A stretch of DNA of 64,000 nt from Terriglobus albidus (GTDB lineage: Bacteria > Acidobacteriota > Terriglobia > Terriglobales > Acidobacteriaceae), in contig NZ_JAGTAS010000018.1 in NCBI RefSeq assembly GCF_025685425.1, positions 46,548 to 110,547 on the forward strand, in the 5' to 3' direction. Positions within the stretch are counted from its first letter, which is position 1. Each line of letters begins with the position of its first letter. Below are positions 1 through 7,986 of the stretch, one piece after another. The notes beneath the pieces were generated by a model, which saw nothing but the letters and a program-made list of their open reading frames with translations, ran no database searches and was not told where the DNA came from. Position numbers and translations under genes: made by a program.

Positions 1-1338
1 CAAGACGAGTGGCGGCTTTCATCGAAGCTGTCTTTGTCCGCCGGGCTTCGTTGGGAGGTGAATCCACCACCTAGAGAGCAGCATGGGAACGATGCGTTTA
101 CACTGGCCGGAAGTCTTGCGGATCCCAGCTCACTTTCTGTCGCTCCGCGAGGGACGCCTCTCTGGAGGACAAGCTGGTACAACTTTGCGCCTCGCCTTGG
201 CGTCGCGTGGACGCTCAATAGCCGTTCAAACTGGGAGACGGTCTTGCGTACCGGAGGCGGAGTTTTCTTCGACACAGGCAACCAGGTTGCAGCCACCGGA
301 TATCAATATCTTGGCTTTTCGGCCATCCAGGTGAAGTCTAAGCTGGCTTTTCCGATCACCCCGGCACAGTTAGCCTTTGCTCCCTCGACCGCGGCTCCAT
401 ATACCTCTACGACAGTGATTGCTTTTCCGTCTCATCTGCAACTTCCGTACACGTTGCAGTGGAACGTCAGTGTTCAGCAGGCATTGGGGAAGATGCAGAC
501 CATCACGATGTCGTATATCGGTTCGGAGGGGCGGCGGTTATTGCGTATGCAGCAATTCTCGCTGGGGTCAGTGAATCCGAACTTCGCGAATGTGAATGTG
601 GTCACCACCGGAACCACCTCGAACTACCAGGCATTGCAACTGCAGTTCCAGCGGTCTGTCTCCCATGGCCTGCAGGCGCTCGCTTCCTACACCTGGTCCC
701 ATGCTCTCGACCTCGGTTCCAACAATTCGGCGCTGCCGGCGATCCGAGGCAATGCCGACTTTGACGTGAGAAACAACCTGCAGGCCGGCGTTTCTTGGGA
801 CCTTCCTGGCGGAGGGCGTACGGGGATTCTCAACTATATGCGGAGTGGATGGGCGCTCGATGGGCGTCTCGTTGCCCGAACGGCGTTTCCCATTACCCTC
901 CGCGGCAGTCTTCAGAGCAACAAGTCGACCGGTGAGACCTACTACGGAAACGTCAGTATCGTTTCTGGTCAGCCGTTCTACCTCTATGGAAGCCAGTATC
1001 CGGGAGGCCGTCTGGTTAACCGAGCTGCCTTCCGGTTACCTGTTGCGGGGGATCCTGGGAACGCTCCCCGTAATTTCATCCGTGGCTTCGATGCGAATCA
1101 GATAAATCTTGCAGTCCGAAGATCCTTTGATCTTCGTCAGGAGATGAGATTGGTCTTTCGAGCGGAAGCCTTCAATCTCTTGAACCATCCGGTGTTCGGT
1201 CTCGTGGATCCCACCCTGAGCGATGCTCTCTTTGGCCAGGCGACGCAAACGCTCAATCAAAGCTTGGCTACCATGAGTAGCCAGTATCAGCAGGGTGGTC
1301 CTAGGTCGCTTCAATTCGCACTCAAGTTGCAGTTTTAG
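1..1338 (+). CDS. TonB-dependent receptor, Oar-like (C-terminal part)
   Basis: This is the C-terminal beta-barrel portion of a TonB-dependent outer-membrane receptor; the frame is open to the left edge, so the plug and N-terminus lie outside the window. The visible start reads as barrel sequence with the motif LSAGLRWEVNPP, which is typical of acidobacterial Oar-like receptors. The protein ends in alternating residues closing with aromatic Phe (QFALKLQF), the usual barrel-insertion signal. The isopeptidase gene begins 9 bases downstream on the same strand, so the two are probably co-transcribed. By analogy with proteobacterial lasso loci that pair a receptor with an isopeptidase, import of the locus product is inferred, but the substrate cannot be read from the sequence. 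Confidence 0.85.
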   Translation, partial: QDEWRLSSKLSLSAGLRWEVNPPPREQHGNDAFTLAGSLADPSSLSVAPRGTPLWRTSWYNFAPRLGVAWTLNSRSNWETVLRTGGGVFFDTGNQVAATGYQYLGFSAIQVKSKLAFPITPAQLAFAPSTAAPYTSTTVIAFPSHLQLPYTLQWNVSVQQALGKMQTITMSYIGSEGRRLLRMQQFSLGSVNPNFANVNVVTTGTTSNYQALQLQFQRSVSHGLQALASYTWSHALDLGSNNSALPAIRGNADFDVRNNLQAGVSWDLPGGGRTGILNYMRSGWALDGRLVARTAFPITLRGSLQSNKSTGETYYGNVSIVSGQPFYLYGSQYPGGRLVNRAAFRLPVAGDPGNAPRNFIRGFDANQINLAVRRSFDLRQEMRLVFRAEAFNLLNHPVFGLVDPTLSDALFGQATQTLNQSLATMSSQYQQGGPRSLQFALKLQF

Positions 1339-1347
1339 GGGGCGAAG

Positions 1348-3666
1348 ATGAAGATTCGTTGGGATTATTGCGTCTGCATCATTCTGTACCTTGTCATCTT
1401 AGCCCCTCTCTGGAGTGGCGATTGCCTCCGCGCTGAGGCCAAACGTGCAATCAGTCCTTCCGACTGTGTTACCGTCCGCCGCTTAGTAAGCGACAGTTTT
1501 CGTTCAGGTTTGCAGATTGACCCAAGCGGTCAGCGTGTCGCTTATCTTGTGAACTCGCCCAATCTCGCTACCAACAATAACGACGTCGAGCTCTACGTTG
1601 CTGCCATGGACGGAACACATGCGCCCAAGCGTCTCCTCGTAGCGCGGAGGATGTCCGGTCTTCACTGGCTTGCAAACGGTCAAACTCTTTCCATGCTGGC
1701 AGACCGGCAGGGACGTGTCGAGTTGCTTGAAATCGATCTCCGAACCAGTCGCGTTAGCACTCTCTTTGGGCTGGCGCAGAATATTGCCGAATACAGCATG
1801 GACGGGCTAGGAAAGACGTTGGTGTACGCAATTGAACGACATACGTACCACCGTCCGGGTAGCCAGGCGAGTGATGCCGAGACTGCTGCAGGATACCGGA
1901 TTCCGTTTCAGGAGCCGACGAAGCCAAACTTCTACACGCGGGATCTGTTCTTCGTCCGAAAACGCGGTTCAGGCTGGACGAAGCCAAAGAGGCTTGCGGT
2001 ACGGCTTCCGGGAGTGCGAAGCGCGACCGATTCGTTTCCGTACAACCTAAGCCTGATGCTGAGTGTTTCGCCGGATGGCAAATACCTGGCGTTCAACTAT
2101 CTTGCTTCTGCCGCTATGCTTCCACCGGATTGGCTTCATAGCCCTGTCGTGGGGGGAATGATGAACAACGGTATTGGCGTCGGGATGGTGACAGCTGTAC
2201 TACGGCTGCAGGATGAAGCTACGCTTCTGCCATTTCCGTCTCCATGGTCCCAGAGCATTCCGCTTTGGTCTCCTGACAGCCAGTCTTTTGCCGCAGTAGC
2301 AGAATCACCGGTCAATAGCTCATGGGAACGAGATGACGTGCAAAAGCACGGGCCTCTGCCGGATAACTTCCATCTCTTTGAGGTGCATGTTCCAACAGGG
2401 AAAGTACGCCTCATTCGAGAGGATCTCCATGGGATGTTACGAGGTCCGCTTAAGTGGGAATCATCCGGAGAGCTGCTGGTCCAGGATCAGCCAGATTCCA
2501 TTGTTTCCATGCGGGAAGACAGCGACGTTTGGAAAGAGGTGTCGTCGCGACGGGTACCGTTGCGAGGCTCGGTGAATCAGTTGGCAGCTTCTCAAGACGC
2601 GATGATCGCCGACGCTGAGTCGCCCGATGTTCCCCCTAGCCTCTTTCTCTTTCGTATCGGTTGGAGAGGACCTCGTCTCCTTGCAAATCTCGATCCTCAA
2701 TTTGACCATCTGACCCTGGCGCCCACTCGGGAGGTCTCGTGGACAACCGCCCAGGGATTTGAAGCCAAAGGTCTCTTATTCTTTCCACCGAATTATGACC
2801 CAAGCCGGCGATACCCCCTGGTGATTCATACCTATGCCGCAACACCGGGGTTCTTCTGCGATAGCGGCGCAAGTCACTATCCCGCCTTTGCACCTCAACC
2901 TATTGCGAATGCTGGGATGCTCTATCTGATACGTATTCACAGCGGAAGCCGAAAGACCGATGCCGAGCAGTCGCACTATCCTCCTGGTTTTCCTGGGAAT
3001 CTTGGGGAGGCGGCGTTCCAGACGGATATATGGGACAAAGCTGTGGAAGCCCTCACGGCGAGAGGTCTCGTTGATCCGGCAAAAGTCGGGATCATAGGAT
3101 TCAGCCGTTCGGGCTGGTATACGGAATTCGCACTCACGCATGGTCGCACCCGCTATGCTGCAGCGACGGTCGTGGACAACGTCGAATACAGCATGGGCGA
3201 GTACTGGCTGAGTCATACCCCGCAGTTGCAGCGCGGCTGGGATGCGATGTATGGAGGATCTCCATACAGTGAGGCCGCCAACAATTGGCGAGGGCATTCA
3301 ATCTCGTTCAACCTCCCGAAGATTCATACGCCGCTTCTTATGGAGGTGATGGGATATGGGACACGTTACACGGACGGAAGTGCGCCGCCTCTCAGTTTGG
3401 CATTGAAATGGGAGGTATTCTCTGGACTGAGCCGTTTGCATAAGCCAACCGAGCTCTACTATTACCCCCTCGAGATGCATCAGCCGGATCATCCGTTGGC
3501 GCGTCTGGGCTCTCTCGAACGCAATCTTGCTTGGTATCTCTTTTGGCTGAAAGGGGAGGAGCGAACTGACCCGACTGATCCGGATCGTTATTCTCGCTGG
3601 CGCGCGATGCAAGCTGGCGAAGACCCCGCCACTCATGGGGTGGGAACAAATGTAACGGCGCGGTAA
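1348..3666 (+). CDS. S9-family lasso peptide isopeptidase (Atxe2-like)
   Basis: The 772-residue product has an N-terminal signal peptide, a beta-propeller-like middle and a C-terminal alpha/beta-hydrolase domain of the prolyl-oligopeptidase (S9) family. The nucleophile is Ser586 in GFSRSGWY, a context resembling lasso-peptide isopeptidases rather than ordinary dipeptidyl peptidases. His711 in EMHQPDH is the likely catalytic His; the Asp is not obvious. Family knowledge: Atxe2-type enzymes hydrolyse the isopeptide bond of imported lasso peptides. The Shine-Dalgarno overlaps the stop of the upstream receptor gene, which implies translational coupling. The gene converges on the precursor gene across a hairpin. 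A generic periplasmic peptidase is the alternative, but the context favours the isopeptidase. Confidence 0.8.
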   Translation: MKIRWDYCVCIILYLVILAPLWSGDCLRAEAKRAISPSDCVTVRRLVSDSFRSGLQIDPSGQRVAYLVNSPNLATNNNDVELYVAAMDGTHAPKRLLVARRMSGLHWLANGQTLSMLADRQGRVELLEIDLRTSRVSTLFGLAQNIAEYSMDGLGKTLVYAIERHTYHRPGSQASDAETAAGYRIPFQEPTKPNFYTRDLFFVRKRGSGWTKPKRLAVRLPGVRSATDSFPYNLSLMLSVSPDGKYLAFNYLASAAMLPPDWLHSPVVGGMMNNGIGVGMVTAVLRLQDEATLLPFPSPWSQSIPLWSPDSQSFAAVAESPVNSSWERDDVQKHGPLPDNFHLFEVHVPTGKVRLIREDLHGMLRGPLKWESSGELLVQDQPDSIVSMREDSDVWKEVSSRRVPLRGSVNQLAASQDAMIADAESPDVPPSLFLFRIGWRGPRLLANLDPQFDHLTLAPTREVSWTTAQGFEAKGLLFFPPNYDPSRRYPLVIHTYAATPGFFCDSGASHYPAFAPQPIANAGMLYLIRIHSGSRKTDAEQSHYPPGFPGNLGEAAFQTDIWDKAVEALTARGLVDPAKVGIIGFSRSGWYTEFALTHGRTRYAAATVVDNVEYSMGEYWLSHTPQLQRGWDAMYGGSPYSEAANNWRGHSISFNLPKIHTPLLMEVMGYGTRYTDGSAPPLSLALKWEVFSGLSRLHKPTELYYYPLEMHQPDHPLARLGSLERNLAWYLFWLKGEERTDPTDPDRYSRWRAMQAGEDPATHGVGTNVTAR

Positions 3667-3670
3667 GACT

Positions 3671-3704
3671 CGAATCGGGGGCGCGGTCTTCCGGCCCCGA
3701 TTCG
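3671..3704. terminator. Hairpin between convergent genes
   Basis: A 10-bp inverted repeat (CGAATCGGGG / CCCCGATTCG) with a GC-rich loop lies between the convergent isopeptidase and precursor genes. There is no clear T-run on either side, so a bidirectional terminator is inferred from position and stem strength only. Confidence 0.5.
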
Positions 3705-3722
3705 TTCTGTTGGAGGGATGGG

Positions 3723-3869
3723 CTACTCGTCCGCCTCATAGGCTGCGGCGGTCGAGAGGAAAGAAGGATCGCCACCGCTGCTGTCGGGACGAGCAATGGA
3801 TTTGTCCATCCCCATGATGGCTTCGCTGGCGGTAACAACGGAGAGAATTGCTGGTTTGATGTAACGCAT
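3723..3869 (-). CDS. Lasso-type RiPP precursor peptide (A gene)
   Basis: A 48-residue peptide that starts at ATG 3869 behind a good Shine-Dalgarno (AAGGAG). It begins MRYIKP, a YxxP-type motif as found in lasso leaders, and ends in an acidic AYEADE tail. The only lasso-compatible core visible begins at Ser15 with Thr13 at position -2 and would close an 8-residue ring to Asp22 (SEAIMGMD). That leaves an unusually short 14-residue leader and a long 26-residue tail. The gene is the last of the minus-strand biosynthetic operon, 77 bases after the cyclase gene; lasso precursors are more often first. The frame extends upstream to about 4025, but the ribosome-binding site supports this start. The identity as precursor is well supported by context; the core boundary is not. 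Confidence 0.75.
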   Translation of the reverse strand: MRYIKPAILSVVTASEAIMGMDKSIARPDSSGGDPSFLSTAAAYEADE

Positions 3870-3946
3870 AGTGGTGCTCCTTGTTGGATTTTCCGGATGG
3901 TGGGCCACACGGAACTTATTGCCCGGTACTGCAAGGCGATCTTTGG

Positions 3947-5800
3947 TCATGCAGAGATAGGTGAGACGACGCCCGAACGGAGCCAAAGCTCGAAGAGGCA
4001 AGTCTTCATCAGAGCCGTTCGCCATTCGGATCTGCCTCGAACTGCGGCGTTTTCCAAGGCGAGCTCGAACTCCTCTCGATTTACAAATCCGATTTCAAGA
4101 AGAAGGGAAGAGCGGATGAGACTGCGCATCCGTTCGTAAGAATCCATCAGCAAAGCAGCGGGTGCTCGCTCGATGTAGGCTTTCCGACGACGTTCAAGCA
4201 CTTTGGACGGAACGATGCTTTTCAATGCCCGGCGCATCATATAACGCCGTCGGCCCGGCTGAACCAATTGCTCATTCGGCAGGGAAAGAGCAAACTCGAC
4301 CACTTGGCGATCCAGGAAAGGGAAGCGATGCTCCATTCGTTGCAGCGCAAAGTTATGGGGATTAGGTAGGGTCGCAAGCAGGGTTAACCAGCTTCTCGCG
4401 GATAGGACACTGCTTGGAGCACGGTCTCGACACACAAAAGGTGAAGCGCCTCCAAAAGAGGGTGTGTGCCGTCGCAACAGATTCTTTGTAATCCATGGCG
4501 GGACCTCCATCTTCGTCTGGTGAACATTGCTCGCGACCTGGAATGCCTGACGGAGAAGGTGCCAGATCGGTGTATGCAGTGTCGTACTCCAGGCAAATGC
4601 TCTTCTCAAGAGGTGCACTGGCTGACCTGTAACCAGCAAATCAGCTAGCTCCGGCATCGGGGAGGGTACACCACCTAGCAACTCATCTCCCCCGAGGCCG
4701 GAGAGGATGACGTCGTAGCCGTGCGTAGAGATCGCCTGCTGAAATCTCAACTCGTGCTCTAGCGAGCCCGAGTCATAACCCGGCAAAACGAAGGTCCCGG
4801 CGGGAATTGACGCAGGCAGGAAGGTGTGACCGGATTGCGATACGTCAAAGCTAAGCGTGGGTTTTCCCCGAGCCTCAGCGACTTCCTGGAAATAAGGTCT
4901 CTCATTCCAATTTGGTTCGGCATCATCGAAGAACGAGACGGTATCGAGCAGGGCCGGGGGCCTATTGGTCCTCCGCCGGATGCGATCAGAGACGCAAACT
5001 ATCGAGCTGGAGTCGACTCCACCGCTCAGGTGGGCTAGGATTCTGTCCTTCAGCGGTGTGCGGCGGGCGATGGAGTGTTCGAACACATGCAGAAAGTGCT
5101 CGTCAAATTCGTCATGTGACCGATAATTGAGTTTCTGCCGGACAAACGGTTCCCAATGGCGAGTTCTCTCGAATCCGTTTTTCTTGATACAGACAAACTC
5201 TCCCGGTGCGACGGCATTGATGCCTTCAATCGGTGTGCGATGGAAGTCCAAGCTACCTATCAAATAAGACACGGCATAGTCGCAGTCCAAACTCCGACTA
5301 GTGCCGGCGGCAACGCCCCAGCTCTCTAGGTAGGTTGACCAGCGTGCGCAATCATTTACGAATTCGAAGTAGAGCGTCCGCGTACCCGCGTGATCGCGCG
5401 CAAGGTAGATGGCGTCGTCACCTGGTACCCACAGTGCTAACGCCCAATCGCCGACCAGACGAGAAAACATGGTGCTACCCCACAACTCAAAGGCAGCAAG
5501 GATGATTCGTTCATCTGGGCATTCCGGTTCGGCGATATGGAGTTCGGAGAGCAGTTCCGTGCGGTTGTCCAGTCGGCCATCGAACACTATTAGATTGCCT
5601 CGGCTGCTCGCAAGCGGCGGCTTTTGCCTTTCTGGATGTGCGTTTCTGTCTTCCGCCTGGAATCCCATGGCGAGGTGTCCCGATACGCTGAGGCATTCGG
5701 GACCTTTACTCCATCGCCGTGTAGCCTCGGCGAAGCGCGAGAATTCAATCCGGTCAACCGGGCGTCTCGCGAAATCGACAATTCCGAAGAAGATGTTCAT
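3947..5800 (-). CDS. Lasso cyclase, asparagine synthetase B-like (C protein)
   Basis: The 617-residue product has an N-terminal class-II amidotransferase-like domain followed by an ATP-pyrophosphatase domain with the signature SGGVDSS at residues 259-265. The N-terminus reads MNIFFGIV and lacks the Cys2 nucleophile of true asparagine synthetases, so glutamine hydrolysis is not expected. Family knowledge: lasso C proteins adenylate an Asp/Glu side chain and form the macrolactam with the core N-terminus. ATG 5800 is preferred because it lies 14 bases after the B2 stop; a TTG at 5821 would overlap that gene. The genes lie in one operon with B1, kinase, B2 and the precursor. Confidence 0.88.
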   Translation of the reverse strand: MNIFFGIVDFARRPVDRIEFSRFAEATRRWSKGPECLSVSGHLAMGFQAEDRNAHPERQKPPLASSRGNLIVFDGRLDNRTELLSELHIAEPECPDERIILAAFELWGSTMFSRLVGDWALALWVPGDDAIYLARDHAGTRTLYFEFVNDCARWSTYLESWGVAAGTSRSLDCDYAVSYLIGSLDFHRTPIEGINAVAPGEFVCIKKNGFERTRHWEPFVRQKLNYRSHDEFDEHFLHVFEHSIARRTPLKDRILAHLSGGVDSSSIVCVSDRIRRRTNRPPALLDTVSFFDDAEPNWNERPYFQEVAEARGKPTLSFDVSQSGHTFLPASIPAGTFVLPGYDSGSLEHELRFQQAISTHGYDVILSGLGGDELLGGVPSPMPELADLLVTGQPVHLLRRAFAWSTTLHTPIWHLLRQAFQVASNVHQTKMEVPPWITKNLLRRHTPSFGGASPFVCRDRAPSSVLSARSWLTLLATLPNPHNFALQRMEHRFPFLDRQVVEFALSLPNEQLVQPGRRRYMMRRALKSIVPSKVLERRRKAYIERAPAALLMDSYERMRSLIRSSLLLEIGFVNREEFELALENAAVRGRSEWRTALMKTCLFELWLRSGVVSPISA

Positions 5801-5814
5801 CGCAGGTCTCAGGT

Positions 5815-6246
5815 TTAGCAACGTTCGAGCTCTTGATAGATCTCATGCATATACGGTTTGTCGTTGACCACTTCGCCGGAAAGCTCAACCCAAGCGTGCG
5901 ACTTAGACGGTTGGATCTGAACTCCGATCACCATCTCGGCTGGCAAGCCGTAGCGGCGCATCAAGAGAGTCGCCGCAGCAGAGCGCTGGAGGCAAAGCAC
6001 GGGTTTGAAGTAGAGTGCGCAGGCCAAATCCACCGCATCGCTGAGAACTCGGTGACCGAGTCGCGGCTCCTTTTGCTTCGAAGGAGTCTTTCTGCGAACC
6101 CTCGTATAAATTTCGAAGAACGCGCTGCGCTCCATCGCGGGTTCTAAAGACAGCAAGAGGAAGAAAGCTTGCAGCACAGGCCAAACTGTGGGGGAGTCCT
6201 TGCCTTCTTCCGGTTTCTGCGCCTCTTTTGGGATCGATGGACTCAT
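5815..6246 (-). CDS. Lasso peptide biosynthesis B2 protein (transglutaminase-like leader protease)
   Basis: This 143-residue protein matches the stand-alone B2 protease of lasso pathways, a transglutaminase-fold cysteine peptidase that cuts the leader from the precursor. The expected triad can be read as Cys85 (VLCLQRSAA), His117 (SKSHAWVEL) and Asp129 (VVNDKP). Its start overlaps the stop of the upstream kinase gene by 4 bases, and its stop lies 14 bases before the cyclase ATG. This indicates one tightly coupled operon. The split B1/B2 arrangement differs from the fused B protein of many proteobacterial lasso clusters. Confidence 0.88.
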   Translation of the reverse strand: MSPSIPKEAQKPEEGKDSPTVWPVLQAFFLLLSLEPAMERSAFFEIYTRVRRKTPSKQKEPRLGHRVLSDAVDLACALYFKPVLCLQRSAAATLLMRRYGLPAEMVIGVQIQPSKSHAWVELSGEVVNDKPYMHEIYQELERC

Positions 6247-7616
6247 CTACCAGCCCTCTTGAGTTGCTGTGCCGCGCGATCCATGTGCCGCGCTATCGGG
6301 CGAACGAAAGAGTAGAAGGAATCAATCGTGCCTCCTGCTTCCTTAGCGGGAACACCTCGTCCATAGATCGTAGAAAAGGCGGCAACGAGATCTGCGTAAG
6401 CAAGACTCTTCCTCAGGTTGTCGATATCGCATACGCCACGCCAGACATCGAGGTACGCCTCGGTGGTCTCTCGCTCAATGCTTGCTCTCAAAGGCTCATC
6501 CTGAAGCTTGTTCAACAACAGGAGATGACGCAACGAAACGATGCAAGGGCCAATGTAAGCTTCACTCCAATCAATGAATCTGATAATTCGGTCGCCTTCT
6601 GACAGTATGTTCCCTGCATTCAGGTCACCGTGGAGGATGGTTGTCGGTACCCCAAGTTGACTGATTTGCTCCAGTACTCTTGCGATTGTTTCGGAAAGAA
6701 CCGTCAAACGCGTTTGGGATATGCGTGGCACTTTGGTTGATCTTTGGCGATCCATCGCCTCGCAAAGCATCTCCAGGATCTCGGGGAGTGCCCGCCTGGT
6801 CGATTCCGGCCGCTGATCGACACCACCTCCAGCCAGCAATTCTTGTTCATATCCCATGGTTGCAACTTGCAGACGCGCGAGTGCGGTTGCCGCATGGATG
6901 AGCCAGGTCCCAGAGCCAGAGGCCCCGTCTTCACACGCGGGCGATCCGTCTCCCGATTGCAGCCACGCATTCCAATCTTCTCGAACTGCCGTCACCGTCG
7001 GGATGGGACAGGCGCCCGGGCAAGAACCTCGCGCTAGTTCATAGAGTCGTCGCGTGATCGAGCACTCATGCGCATTCGGAGCGCCCGTTGCCTTCAGCCA
7101 ATACTTCTTCCCTCTAATGGTTCTAAAGCTCAGCAATACGAAGTGGTCGCTCACATTTAGTTGCCGTATTTCAGCCTTCTGCGCGAGAAGCTCCTTGATT
7201 GAAGTTTCGGCCCAATTGATGGCGTCGTTGATCCATCCCAAACGCGAGAAGGGCGAACGGGTCCATCCGTTAATGATCAGCCGTAGACGTGCCGCAAATG
7301 AGGCCGAATATGAGCCATCCACGGCAGCACTGGGCGATACGAGTTGATAGCTATAGCCGACGGACACCGTAAGGAGCTCACAGATTGCAAACCAAATGCC
7401 CGATGAATCCCGGTAGAGATCGAGAGCTAAGACTGACAAGGAGGTCTTTCGGTAAGTCTCCGATTGGATTTCGGCAGCATGGCGGCTATAAAGCCGAACA
7501 TCGATGTTCAATAGCACGATGTCGGATTGTCCTGCTCGGCTCACCAGCCTTTGGCTCCCCGGATCGATCAAGACGATGCGGTAAGTCCGAGTCTCAACTT
7601 GTGCGTTCCGGATCAT
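6243..7616 (-). CDS. APH/choline-kinase-fold phosphotransferase inside the lasso operon
   Basis: The C-terminal half of this 457-residue protein is an aminoglycoside-phosphotransferase-type kinase. It carries the catalytic loop HGDLNAGN (His329, Asp331, Asn336) and the metal-binding Asp349 in FIDW. Residues 1 to about 150 form an extra domain I do not recognise; a catalytically dead Nudix-like fold is only a guess. The gene overlaps B1 and B2 by 4 bases on each side, so it belongs to the biosynthetic operon. Family knowledge: known lasso-tailoring kinases (paeninodin type) are HPr-kinase-like, a different fold. Phosphorylation of the precursor or product is therefore an inference; self-resistance or small-molecule phosphorylation are alternatives. 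The precursor has several Ser residues in its presumed tail. Confidence 0.8.
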   Translation of the reverse strand: MIRNAQVETRTYRIVLIDPGSQRLVSRAGQSDIVLLNIDVRLYSRHAAEIQSETYRKTSLSVLALDLYRDSSGIWFAICELLTVSVGYSYQLVSPSAAVDGSYSASFAARLRLIINGWTRSPFSRLGWINDAINWAETSIKELLAQKAEIRQLNVSDHFVLLSFRTIRGKKYWLKATGAPNAHECSITRRLYELARGSCPGACPIPTVTAVREDWNAWLQSGDGSPACEDGASGSGTWLIHAATALARLQVATMGYEQELLAGGGVDQRPESTRRALPEILEMLCEAMDRQRSTKVPRISQTRLTVLSETIARVLEQISQLGVPTTILHGDLNAGNILSEGDRIIRFIDWSEAYIGPCIVSLRHLLLLNKLQDEPLRASIERETTEAYLDVWRGVCDIDNLRKSLAYADLVAAFSTIYGRGVPAKEAGGTIDSFYSFVRPIARHMDRAAQQLKRAGR

Positions 7617-7882
7617 TGCTCTTTGTGCTCCGTTTGTATCGACAATCCAAGTGCTTTTAGATCTGCCAGAAGTTGCCGCATGTCGTCTTCAATTGCGTGT
7701 ACGGGCATTCCCGTCTCTTCGGCCAGTTGCGAGGCGATCTCTTCTGTGGGTTGTCCCCGCTGAATCGCCTGCCAGATACGGGCCGCCGTTTGATTGAGCG
7801 TGATGAGATGTCCCCCATGGGCATCGAGGATCACTGCTCCATCTGAATTCGCCACTGTTGGATAGGGTCTATGGTTCTGCAT
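7613..7882 (-). CDS. Lasso B1 protein, PqqD-like RiPP recognition element
   Basis: This small 89-residue PqqD-family protein binds the leader peptide and presents the precursor to B2 and C. The core pattern GGHLITLNQTAARIW is characteristic of PqqD/RRE proteins, followed by the helical segment ending in DLKALGL. ATG 7882 gives the usual family length; a TTG-initiated extension to 7933 lacks conserved-looking sequence. The stop overlaps the kinase start in an ATGA. It is the first gene of the minus-strand biosynthetic operon and lies about 100 bases downstream of the regulator-like gene. Confidence 0.85.
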   Translation of the reverse strand: MQNHRPYPTVANSDGAVILDAHGGHLITLNQTAARIWQAIQRGQPTEEIASQLAEETGMPVHAIEDDMRQLLADLKALGLSIQTEHKEQ

Positions 7883-7986
7883 GATCAATGACTCTGCGAA
7901 TGCAGCCAATCGCAAAGTGAGCGTAACGTGCAATTGATCCCGCGGATGAAAAAAGGCTCTGTGCGGCCAAAGTTATTGGCATGCCG

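Noticed and set aside
3723..4025. Longer 100-residue version of the RiPP precursor
   Set aside because: The upstream extension overlaps the cyclase 3' end, and the Shine-Dalgarno sits directly before ATG 3869.
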